Shown here in pieces: positions 1 through 6,191 of a DNA stretch of 6,937 nucleotides. Made by a program: the position numbers and the translations under genes. Each line of letters opens with the position of its first letter. Within the stretch, counting starts at the first letter, position 1. The stretch is from positions 1 to 6,937 of the forward strand of contig JACDGF010000112.1 in assembly GCA_013815405.1 (NCBI GenBank), read 5' to 3'. This DNA comes from Caulobacteraceae bacterium. Its GTDB lineage: Bacteria; Pseudomonadota; Alphaproteobacteria; Caulobacterales; Caulobacteraceae. Below the pieces are notes generated by a model that was given only the letters and a program-made list of their open reading frames with translations, searched no databases and was not told the DNA's origin.

Positions 1-861
1 GCCGCGGCCAGGGCCGGTTCGGTGATCGGCCTGGCCAACAAGGAGAGCCTGGTGTGCGCCGGCCCGGCCTTGCTGGCCATCGCCAAGGCGGCCGGCGGCC
101 GCGTCATCCCGGTGGACTCCGAGCATTCGGCGATCTTCCAGGTGCTCGCGCCGGAAAACGCCGCCCAGATCCGCCGCCTGATCCTCACCGCTTCGGGCGG
201 CCCGTTCAGGTCCTGGAGCCGCGAGGCCATGGCCGCCGCCACGCGCGAGCAGGCCGTGGCCCATCCCAATTGGAGCATGGGCGCGAAGATCTCGGTCGAT
301 TCCGCCACGATGATGAACAAGGGCCTGGAGATGATCGAAGCCTCTTACCTCTTCGCCATGCCTTCCGAGCGCATCGACGTGCTCATCCATCCGCAATCGG
401 TGATTCACAGCCTGGTGGAATATGCCGACGGCTCGACCCTGGCTCAGATGGGGCCGCCCGACATGCGCGCGCCCATCGCCTGCGCCTGGGCGTGGCCCGC
501 GCGGGTCGCCTGGGACGCGCCGCGGCTGGATCTGGCGGCGATCGGCCAGCTGACGTTCGAACCGCCCGACGAAACGCGTTTTCCGGCCCTGGCCATAGCC
601 AGGCAGGCGCTCGGGGCGGGGGCGGGCGCCCCGGCGGCCATGAACGCGGCCAATGAGGTGGCGGTGAAGGCCTTCCTGGATCGCAGGATCGGATTCCTCG
701 ACATCGCCCGGGCGGTGTCGGACACCCTGGAGCAAATGAACGGGAACGATGGCCTCGCCGGCGGCGACGATGACGAGGCCCTCGAGCGGGCGTCGATGAT
801 CGACGCCGGCGCCCGGAAGGTGGCCGCCCAAGTCCTGTCGCGATTCGAGCGCATTGGCTGA
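1..861 (+). CDS. dxr: 1-deoxy-D-xylulose 5-phosphate reductoisomerase (Dxr/IspC), 5' end missing
   Basis: Cytoplasmic enzyme of the MEP isoprenoid pathway. It rearranges and reduces 1-deoxyxylulose 5-phosphate to MEP using NADPH and a divalent metal. The reading frame is open from base 1, so the start lies upstream. The 286 codons seen, plus about 112 missing, match the usual length of about 398 residues. The missing part would hold the NADPH-binding GxTGSIG loop. Visible family motifs in order are LANKESLV (31-54), metal-binding D-S-E (115-123), TASGGPF with its substrate-binding Ser (187-207), the HPNWSMG active-site loop (262-282), [11 protein letters not shown] ending in the metal-ligand Glu (298-330), HPQSVIHS (388-411) and [11 protein letters not shown] near the C-terminus. 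All expected catalytic residues in the visible part are present. The last 40 residues, with a Gly/Asp/Glu-rich stretch at about 751-780, are less typical but lie in the variable C-terminal region. The gene ends 24 bases before rseP. In alphaproteobacteria uppS and cdsA usually precede dxr (known, not seen here). Confidence 0.97.
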   Translation, partial: AAARAGSVIGLANKESLVCAGPALLAIAKAAGGRVIPVDSEHSAIFQVLAPENAAQIRRLILTASGGPFRSWSREAMAAATREQAVAHPNWSMGAKISVDSATMMNKGLEMIEASYLFAMPSERIDVLIHPQSVIHSLVEYADGSTLAQMGPPDMRAPIACAWAWPARVAWDAPRLDLAAIGQLTFEPPDETRFPALAIARQALGAGAGAPAAMNAANEVAVKAFLDRRIGFLDIARAVSDTLEQMNGNDGLAGGDDDEALERASMIDAGARKVAAQVLSRFERIG

Positions 862-870
862 AAGCCGCAC

Positions 871-874
871 GGAG
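871..874 (+). promoter_or_regulatory. Shine-Dalgarno for rseP
   Basis: GGAG lies 11 bases before the ATG at 886, in the 24-base gap after dxr. The spacing is slightly long, but this is the only purine-rich site in the gap, and it supports the chosen rseP start. No promoter or terminator fits in the gap, so rseP is probably read through from dxr. Confidence 0.55.
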
Positions 875-885
875 ACCGCCCCACG

Positions 886-2097
886 ATGTTCCTGCAGAAC
901 GCGCTCCTCGTCGTCGCGCCGTTCCTGGCGGTGATCACGGTCATCGTGACCATCCACGAGCTCGGCCACTTTCTCACCGCGCGCGCGTTCGGCGTCGCCA
1001 TCGACCGGTTTTCGATCGGCTTTGGGCGGGCCCTGGTCGCCTGGAAGGACCGGTCGGGCGTGGAATGGCGGCTGGGCTGGGCGCCCTTGGGCGGCTATGT
1101 GCGCTTCGCCGGCGACGAGAACGCCGCCAGCGTTCCGGACAAGGAAGACCTGGAAAGCCTGCGTTCGCGCATCGTGGCCAGCGAAGGGCCGGGCGCGGAA
1201 CTGAAGTACCTCCATTTCAAGCCCCTGTGGCAGCGCGCCCTGATCGTCGCCGCCGGGCCCGCCGCCAACTTTCTGCTCTCCATCACCATCTTTTCCCTGA
1301 TCTTCGCCACCATCGGCGACGCCGTCTCGCCGTTTCGCGTCGCCGCCGTGCAGCCGTCGAGCGCCGCAGCGCGCGCGGGGTTCCGGGCGGGGGACCGCAT
1401 CGTCGCCACCGACGGCCACCCGGTGCGCGGATTCGAGGACCTGGTGCGCTATGTGGTCTACCGGGACGGCGTACCCATCGATTTCACCGTGCGGCGCGGC
1501 GAATCTCGGGTGCGCATCACCGCGACACCGGGCCGCCAACAGGTCAAGAGCGTGTTCGGCGGCGCCCAGACCGCCGGCCTGCTCGGCATCACCCCGCAAG
1601 CCGACGGGCCGGCGGGCTATGTTCACTACGGCCCCATCGCCGCCGTCGGCATGGGCGTGCGTCAGACCTGGCAGGTGTTGGACACCACCGTCTTCTATCT
1701 GGGCCGGATCTTCACCGGCCACGTCAGCGCCAACCAGCTCCACAGCTTCGTCGGCATAGCGCGCGCCTCCGGCGCCATCACCAAACAGGCCATCGATCAG
1801 GCGCCGCACGATCCGGGCGATCAGGTGTTGGGCGTGGTTGTCAACCTGCTCGGCTTCGCGGCCCTGGTGTCGGTGAGCATCGGCCTGATGAACCTGCTGC
1901 CCATGCCCGTGCTCGATGGCGGCCACCTGCTTTTCTACGCCTACGAATGGGTGGCGCGCCGGCCGGTGGCCGCCCGGGTCCAGGCGGTGGGCTACCGGGT
2001 GGGGCTTGCTTTGCTGATGTGTTTGATGTTGTTCGCCACCTGGAACGATCTCCATCCCCTGCGCGTGATTCATTTCTTCGGCAGCTTGTTTTCGTAA
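886..2097 (+). CDS. rseP: RIP metalloprotease RseP (MmpA-type site-2 protease)
   Basis: Inner-membrane zinc protease that cuts transmembrane segments of substrates already trimmed by another protease. In E. coli the substrate is RseA (sigma-E release) plus leftover signal peptides; in Caulobacter the homologue MmpA cleaves PodJ. The 403 residues show TM1 (about 7-29) with the zinc motif HELGH at 24-28, a conserved GGYVRF loop, TM2 (about 117-140) with AGPAANF, one PDZ domain (about 150-220, with AGFRAGDRIV), TM3 (about 314-340) followed by N-L-L-P-M-P-V-L-D-G, whose Asp344 is the third zinc ligand, and TM4 (about 368-385). E. coli RseP has about 450 residues and two tandem PDZ domains; the single-PDZ form is usual in alphaproteobacteria. 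The start at 886 puts TM1 directly at the N-terminus, as expected for the family. All catalytic residues are intact. The substrate in this organism cannot be read from the sequence. Confidence 0.96.
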   Translation: MFLQNALLVVAPFLAVITVIVTIHELGHFLTARAFGVAIDRFSIGFGRALVAWKDRSGVEWRLGWAPLGGYVRFAGDENAASVPDKEDLESLRSRIVASEGPGAELKYLHFKPLWQRALIVAAGPAANFLLSITIFSLIFATIGDAVSPFRVAAVQPSSAAARAGFRAGDRIVATDGHPVRGFEDLVRYVVYRDGVPIDFTVRRGESRVRITATPGRQQVKSVFGGAQTAGLLGITPQADGPAGYVHYGPIAAVGMGVRQTWQVLDTTVFYLGRIFTGHVSANQLHSFVGIARASGAITKQAIDQAPHDPGDQVLGVVVNLLGFAALVSVSIGLMNLLPMPVLDGGHLLFYAYEWVARRPVAARVQAVGYRVGLALLMCLMLFATWNDLHPLRVIHFFGSLFS

Positions 2098-2113
2098 GGC
2101 GACCGTCCCCGGC

Positions 2114-4480
2114 ATGGCTGACCCGTTGAAACCCTCCCGCGCCCGCGCCGCCGCGCTTGCGTCGAGCCTCGCCCTGATCGCCGGAGGGGCGCTCCTGGCC
2201 TGCCCGCCGCCCGCCCTGGCCCAGGCGCAACAGAGCGGCGTGGTGGGACGCCTGGTCGTGCAGGGCAATGAACGGATCGACGCGGAGACGATCCTGTCTT
2301 ACCTTCCCATCCAGGCTGGCGACACGGTCGATCCGGCCAAGATCGACGTGGCCCTCAAGGCGCTGTTCCGGACCGATCTGTTCGCCGACGTGAAGCTGGA
2401 CCTTCAGGGCGGCGACCTGATCGTGAAGGTGGTGGAAAACCCGGTGATCAACCAGGTGCTGTTCGAGGGCAATTCCAGCATCAAGGAAGACAAGCTCAAG
2501 GACGAGGTGCAGATCCGGCCCCGAGGTGTCTTCACCCGCGCCAGGGTCGAGGAAGACGTCGGGCGGATCGTCGAACTCTACCGCCGCTCGGGCCGCATCT
2601 CGGCGACGGTGACGCCCAAGATCGTCGAATTGCCGCAGCGGCGCGTCGACCTGATCTTCGAGATCAACGAAGGGGCGAAGAGCGGAATCATCCGGATCAA
2701 TTTCCTTGGGAACGTCGAATTTTCGGGTAACGACCTGCGCAACGTCGTGGTTACCAAGGAAAGCCAGTGGTATAAATTCTTCGCCTCCAACGACAACTAT
2801 GACCCGGATCGGATAGAGTACGACCGAGAACAGCTGCGCAAATTCTATCGCAATCGCGGGTTTTATGACTTCCGCATCGTTTCGTCGGTGGCCGAGCTGG
2901 CGCCCGACCGCAACGGCTTCGCGGTCACCTACGCCCTGGACGAAGGGGCGAAGTACCGGTTCGGCAAGCTGACCGTCCAGACCGATTTGAAGAAGCTGAA
3001 CGGCGATATCCTGCGCCAGCTTCTGCCGATACGCGAAGGGCAGATCTACCAGGACCAGAAGATCGAGCAGGCCACCGACGCCCTGACCTTCGCCGCCGGC
3101 GCCGCGGGCTTCGCTTTCGTCGACGTCCGGCCGCGCTATACGCCCAACCCGGCCAGGCACACCGTCGACGTCGTCTTCGAGGTCAAGGAGGGACCCAGGG
3201 TCTACATCGATCGCATCGACATCGTCGGCAACACCACCACCCTGGACTATGTCATCCGCCGCCAGCTCAACGTGGCCGAAGGAGACGCCTACAATCGCGC
3301 CCTGGTCGATCGATCGAAGACCAATGTGCGGGCCCTCGGCTTCTTCAAGGATGTCGAGATCACCAATGTGCCCGGCTCGGCGCCAGATCGGACCAATCTG
3401 CTGGTCAAGGTGACCGAGCAGCCCACGGGCCAGCTGTCGTTCAGCGCCGGGTACAGTTCGATCGACAAGCTGGTGACGGACGTGGGCGTCAGCGAATCGA
3501 ACTTCCGCGGTCGGGGCCAGGACGTCCGCGCCCGGCTCTCCCTGGGCTTCCTGCGCCAGCAGATCGATTTTTCCTTCACCGAACCGCATTTTCTCAATCG
3601 GGACCTGCGGGCCGGCTTCGACCTCTATTCCTATCGCTACAATTTCTCCGATCAGGCGTCCTACGACACCTCCTCGACCGGGGGAACGGTCAGGGTCACC
3701 TTTCCCCTGACCCCCAACAGCCTGCTGACGACGCGCTACACCTTGCGGACCGACGACGTCATCGTCCAGGATTTCCTGTGCGTGCCGGGCGCGGAACTGG
3801 TGTCGGTGGTGCTTTGCCAGCAGCGAGGCTCCTACATAACCTCGCAATTCGGCTATACGATCGGCTATGACCGGCGCAACGATCCGATCCTGCCGACGCG
3901 CGGTTACTATGTGAACCTGTCGCAGGACGTCGCCGGCGCCGGCGGCTCGGTCCACTATGTCCGCAACGATTTGCGCGGCGGCTGGTACCATGGCTTCAAC
4001 AAGGACTTCATCTTCAGCTTCACCGGCCAAGCGGGTTATGTCGATGGCTGGAACGGCGATTCGATCCGCATCGCCGACCGTTTCTACGAGGGCGGCGACA
4101 CCTTTCGGGGTTTCCAGATCGCCGGCATCGGCCCCAGGGACATCCAGTTCGGCGACTCCCTGGGCGGCAAGCTGTTCGCCATCGGCACCCTGGAGATGAC
4201 CATCCCGACGAAGCTGCCCGAACAATATGGAATCAAGGCGGCGCTGTTTACCGACTTCGGCACCTTGGGTATTCTCGATCGCGTGAACAAGGTCGATCCG
4301 AACACCAACCTGCCCCTGGTCAATGTCAAGGATGACCTGGGGCTGCGCGCCTCGGCCGGGATAAGCATCTTCTGGAAATCGCCGATGGGCCCGTTGCGGT
4401 TCGATTTCAGTCAGATCATCAAGAAAGACTTCTACGACAGAACGGAATTGTTCCGTTTTTCCACATCAACAAGGTTCTAA
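2114..4480 (+). CDS. bamA: Outer membrane protein assembly factor BamA (Omp85)
   Basis: Core of the BAM complex, inserting beta-barrel proteins into the outer membrane. The 788 residues begin with a signal peptide: basic n-region to R11, hydrophobic core about 12-29, then CPPPALA, with likely cleavage after A36 or A38. Five POTRA domains follow at roughly 43-110, 111-187, 188-278, 279-360 and 361-437, most ending in the typical 'V.EG' or 'V.E.P' turn. The 16-strand barrel is 438-788. The loop-6 RGF motif is at 665-667 (after GGDTF), and R-R-N-D-P-I-L-P-T-R-G, typical of the family, precedes it. The protein ends in the aromatic Phe expected of an outer-membrane barrel, but the Gly usual near the end of the beta-signal is Ser here (FRFSTSTRF). 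Cys556 and Cys568 lie in a predicted surface loop and may form a disulfide. The Shine-Dalgarno is weak: TAAGG overlaps the rseP stop, 14 bases before the ATG, so translation may be coupled to rseP. The next gene is its chaperone skp, 5 bases downstream. Confidence 0.97.
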   Translation: MADPLKPSRARAAALASSLALIAGGALLACPPPALAQAQQSGVVGRLVVQGNERIDAETILSYLPIQAGDTVDPAKIDVALKALFRTDLFADVKLDLQGGDLIVKVVENPVINQVLFEGNSSIKEDKLKDEVQIRPRGVFTRARVEEDVGRIVELYRRSGRISATVTPKIVELPQRRVDLIFEINEGAKSGIIRINFLGNVEFSGNDLRNVVVTKESQWYKFFASNDNYDPDRIEYDREQLRKFYRNRGFYDFRIVSSVAELAPDRNGFAVTYALDEGAKYRFGKLTVQTDLKKLNGDILRQLLPIREGQIYQDQKIEQATDALTFAAGAAGFAFVDVRPRYTPNPARHTVDVVFEVKEGPRVYIDRIDIVGNTTTLDYVIRRQLNVAEGDAYNRALVDRSKTNVRALGFFKDVEITNVPGSAPDRTNLLVKVTEQPTGQLSFSAGYSSIDKLVTDVGVSESNFRGRGQDVRARLSLGFLRQQIDFSFTEPHFLNRDLRAGFDLYSYRYNFSDQASYDTSSTGGTVRVTFPLTPNSLLTTRYTLRTDDVIVQDFLCVPGAELVSVVLCQQRGSYITSQFGYTIGYDRRNDPILPTRGYYVNLSQDVAGAGGSVHYVRNDLRGGWYHGFNKDFIFSFTGQAGYVDGWNGDSIRIADRFYEGGDTFRGFQIAGIGPRDIQFGDSLGGKLFAIGTLEMTIPTKLPEQYGIKAALFTDFGTLGILDRVNKVDPNTNLPLVNVKDDLGLRASAGISIFWKSPMGPLRFDFSQIIKKDFYDRTELFRFSTSTRF
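4439..4460 (+). terminator. Terminator-like hairpin inside the bamA 3' end
   Basis: AACGGAA (4441-4447), loop TTG, then TTCCGTT (4451-4457) form a perfect 7-bp inverted repeat. It can be extended by a G-U and an A-U pair (4439-4440 with 4458-4459) and runs into five T's (4456-4460). The shape is that of a weak intrinsic terminator or attenuator, but only three pairs are G-C and the whole element is translated as the end of BamA. Ribosomes would normally melt it. It could equally be a palindromic protein-binding site or chance. It lies 26 bases before the skp start codon. Confidence 0.25.
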
Positions 4481-4485
4481 GATCC

Positions 4486-5133
4486 ATGACGACAAAGTTT
4501 CTCGCCATAAGCGGCGCCGGCATGTTCGCGGCGGTCGCCGCGGCGTCGGTCGCCGCCGCCCAGGCCAAGGCGCCGGCGCCAGCCCCCGCGCGACCCGCCG
4601 GCGTCTCGGCCGCCCCCGTTCCCCAAGGCGCCCCCATACCCGGGCTGTGCGTCCTGTCGGTGAGCCAGGCGATCAGCGGTTCGACCGTCGGCAAGTATGT
4701 GAGCGGCCGGATGAACCAGATCGTCGGCCAGGTGAAGGCGGAACTCGGCCCGGTCGACACCGCCATCAGCACCGATGGCCGCGCGCTGGAAACGGCCCGC
4801 CCGACCCTCGACGCGGCGACTTTCCAAAGCCGCGCCAGCGCCTTGTCCGCCCGGATCACCGACTTGCGCAAAAAGGCGGATCTGCGCCAGCGGGAGGTCG
4901 AGGAAACCGAAAAGAAGGCGGTCAACCGCATCGGGCAGGAACTCGACCCGATCGCTCGCCAGCTCTATCAGGACCACCGCTGCAGCGTCCTGTTCGACAA
5001 GGGTTCGGTGATGATCGCCAACCCGCAGATGGACTTGACCGCTCAGGCGGTGACCGCCCTCAACGCCAAGATCCAACAGTTCGCCTTCGATCGCGAACAT
5101 CTGGACGCCGCGGCCGCGCCGCGCGCTCGCTGA
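4486..5133 (+). CDS. skp: Periplasmic chaperone Skp/OmpH family protein
   Basis: Likely a holdase that carries unfolded outer-membrane proteins from the Sec translocon to BamA, acting as a periplasmic trimer. The 215 residues start with a signal peptide (short n-region with K4, Ala-rich core, cleavage near A25/A27). An Ala/Pro-rich linker of about 26 residues follows (28-53), then the Skp domain. Beta strand 1 (L-C-V-L-S-V) is followed by a long charged helical hairpin (about 65-165, e.g. LRKKADLRQREVEETEKKA), and the domain closes with strands and a terminal helix (CSVLFDKGSVMIANPQMDLT, then TALNAKI). The linker makes it longer than the roughly 160 residues of E. coli Skp. Cys55 and Cys166 fall at the start of strand 1 and of the returning strand, so a body disulfide is possible. 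AAGG at 4471-4474, inside the end of bamA and 11 bases before the ATG, is the best Shine-Dalgarno. Its position after bamA supports the assignment; sequence identity with E. coli Skp would be low. Confidence 0.88.
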   Translation: MTTKFLAISGAGMFAAVAAASVAAAQAKAPAPAPARPAGVSAAPVPQGAPIPGLCVLSVSQAISGSTVGKYVSGRMNQIVGQVKAELGPVDTAISTDGRALETARPTLDAATFQSRASALSARITDLRKKADLRQREVEETEKKAVNRIGQELDPIARQLYQDHRCSVLFDKGSVMIANPQMDLTAQAVTALNAKIQQFAFDREHLDAAAAPRAR

Positions 5134-5162
5134 CCGGAGCGCCCGCCCGGCGTTCGAGCGCC
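5134..5162 (+). promoter_or_regulatory. lpxD leader with alternative short hairpins and no clear Shine-Dalgarno
   Basis: This 29-base gap between skp and lpxD is nearly all G/C. GAGCGCC occurs twice (5137-5143 and 5156-5162). GGCG at 5149-5152 can pair either with CGCC at 5140-5143 or with CGCC at 5159-5162, which abuts the lpxD ATG. The only GGAG (5136-5139) is 23 bases from the start codon, too far for normal initiation. Translation of lpxD may depend on ribosomes finishing skp. The pairings are short and could be chance in such GC-rich sequence. Confidence 0.25.
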
Positions 5163-6191
5163 ATGCCGGATCCCCGTTTCTACGAGACCCTGGATCCGGC
5201 TTCGCTCGAGGAGCTCGCCGCCCTGGCCGGCGCCGTCCTGGGCGATCGGCGGGGGCCGCGCGGGCCCTTCACCCAGGCGGCGGTGCTGACCCATGCCGAC
5301 GCCCACGGCGTCAGCTTCTTCGCCGATCACAAGTACGCGGAGCAACTGTCACGGACTTCGGCGGGCGCGTGTTTCCTCGCCGGGCGGGACGCGGGCCTGG
5401 CGCCGGCGCATTGCGCGCCGCTGATCACGCCCTTTCCCCAGGCCGCCTACGCTCTGGCGGCCGACCGGCTGCACCGCCCGCGTGTTCACGAGGCGGAATC
5501 GCCACGCGTGCACCCCTCGGCGCGGATGGATGACGCCGTCGTCTTGGGGCAGGGCGTGGTGGTCGGCCCCGGCGCGACGATCGGGCGGGGGACCCGAATC
5601 TCCGCCGGGGCGGTGATCGGCCCCGGGGTCGTCATCGGACGGGTGGGTTTCGTCGGCGCGAACGCCTGCATCGGCTTCGCGCTGATCGGCGACAAGGTCC
5701 GCATTCACGCCGGCGCGCTGATCGGCGAGCCGGGGTTCGGCGCCGCGCTCGGCCCCGGCGGGGTGGTCGACGTGCCCCAGCTGGGCCGGGTGATCATCGC
5801 CGATGGCGTGACTGTCGGGGCCGGCTCCTGCATCGACCGCGGCGCCTGGGAGGATACGACGATCGGCGAGAACACCAAGATCGACAACCTCGTGCAGATC
5901 GCCCACAACGCGGTGATCGGCCGCGACTGTCTGCTCGCCGCCTACACCGGCATCTCCGGGAGCGTTGTGGTCGGCGACGGCTGCCTCTTCGGGGGAAGGG
6001 CCGGCGTGGCCGACCATGTCACCATCGGCGCCGGGGCGCGCATCGCGGCGGCGGCGGGGGTGATGAAGGACGTTCCTCCCGGGGAGAGCTGGGGAGGCTC
6101 CCCGGGGCGACCGCTGAAGAAATGGATGCGGGAGACGGCGTGGCTCGCGCGATCGGCGAGGCGGCGATCGGGAGGCGAGGACCAGCCATGA
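5163..6191 (+). CDS. lpxD: UDP-3-O-(3-hydroxyacyl)glucosamine N-acyltransferase (LpxD)
   Basis: Third enzyme of lipid A synthesis: it transfers a 3-hydroxyacyl chain from ACP to the 2-amino group of UDP-3-O-acyl-glucosamine in the cytoplasm. The 342 residues match the family length. An N-terminal uridine-binding domain (about 1-110, with VSFFADHKYAEQLSRTSAG) precedes a left-handed beta helix of hexapeptide repeats (about 117-300, e.g. VVVGPGATIGRGTRISAGAV) and a C-terminal basic helix after the conserved P-P-G-E...G-S-P-G-R-P segment (305-317). Catalytic His248 is in the NLVQIAHNAVIG motif, and a second conserved His285 is in ADHVTIG. The start at 5163 gives the normal N-terminus (MPDPRF); the frame is open upstream but has no start codon close by and is only the shadow of skp. 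The stop overlaps the fabZ start as ATGA. The last codons consist of a tandem DNA duplication. LpxD from organisms with diaminosugar lipid A looks similar, so the exact sugar substrate is not settled. Confidence 0.95.
   Translation: MPDPRFYETLDPASLEELAALAGAVLGDRRGPRGPFTQAAVLTHADAHGVSFFADHKYAEQLSRTSAGACFLAGRDAGLAPAHCAPLITPFPQAAYALAADRLHRPRVHEAESPRVHPSARMDDAVVLGQGVVVGPGATIGRGTRISAGAVIGPGVVIGRVGFVGANACIGFALIGDKVRIHAGALIGEPGFGAALGPGGVVDVPQLGRVIIADGVTVGAGSCIDRGAWEDTTIGENTKIDNLVQIAHNAVIGRDCLLAAYTGISGSVVVGDGCLFGGRAGVADHVTIGAGARIAAAAGVMKDVPPGESWGGSPGRPLKKWMRETAWLARSARRRSGGEDQP
6077..6107 (+). repeat. 9-bp GC-rich inverted repeat in lpxD
   Basis: CCCGGGGAG (6078-6086) and CTCCCCGGG (6098-6106) are perfect reverse complements around an 11-base loop; T6077 with G6107 adds a wobble pair. 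Eight of nine pairs are G-C, so the mRNA hairpin should be stable. There is no T-run after it, so it is not a classical terminator. It encodes the conserved P-G-E and S-P-G turns of LpxD, which partly explains the sequence. It ends about 80 bases before fabZ. Confidence 0.5.
6149..6177 (+). repeat. 15/14-bp tandem duplication at the lpxD 3' end
   Basis: GCGATCGGCGAGGCG (6149-6163) is followed directly by GCGATCGGGAGGCG (6164-6177). The copies are identical apart from one missing C in the second. The repeat encodes the extreme C-terminus of LpxD (Arg/Ser-rich, about residues 329-339), and because of the one-base difference the two copies are read in different frames. The second copy and the bases just after it form the purine-rich site that serves fabZ. 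Confidence 0.6.
6171..6181 (+). promoter_or_regulatory. Shine-Dalgarno for fabZ
   Basis: GGAGG (6171-6175) and GAGGA (6177-6181) lie 12 and 6 bases before the ATG at 6188. This is the strongest ribosome-binding region in the window and decides the fabZ start in favour of 6188, which overlaps the lpxD stop, over the in-frame ATG at 6122. It is embedded in lpxD and arises at the second copy of the tandem duplication. Confidence 0.75.

Noticed and set aside
613..632. G-runs and a 6-bp GGGGCG/CGCCCC inverted repeat in dxr, possible G-quadruplex
   Set aside because: Only three adjacent G-runs of three or more are present, and the tract encodes a simple Gly-Ala stretch; a four-run quadruplex is not formed.
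856..866. GGCT-GAA-AGCC mini-hairpin over the dxr stop codon
   Set aside because: Only 4 bp with a 3-base loop and no T-run; too small to call a terminator.
1841..4225. A 794-codon open frame on the minus strand, opposite rseP and bamA
   Set aside because: It is in exact codon register with bamA, so its stops correspond only to TTA, CTA and TCA codons, which GC-biased bamA does not use until codon 785. The translation shows no recognisable motif, while the plus-strand BamA is certain.
4477..5100. Minus-strand open frame of 207 codons opposite skp
   Set aside because: It is in codon register opposite skp with Gly/Arg/Ala-rich composition, and shows no recognisable domain; Skp on the plus strand has signal peptide, coiled hairpin and operon context.
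4647..5162. Open frame continuous with lpxD through most of skp, suggesting a longer LpxD
   Set aside because: The upstream part is Arg/Pro/Gly-rich shadow sequence of skp. LpxD homologues start at about the Met at 5163.
6122..6187. Earlier in-frame ATG for fabZ
   Set aside because: It adds 22 atypical residues, lies inside lpxD, and lacks the strong Shine-Dalgarno that precedes 6188.
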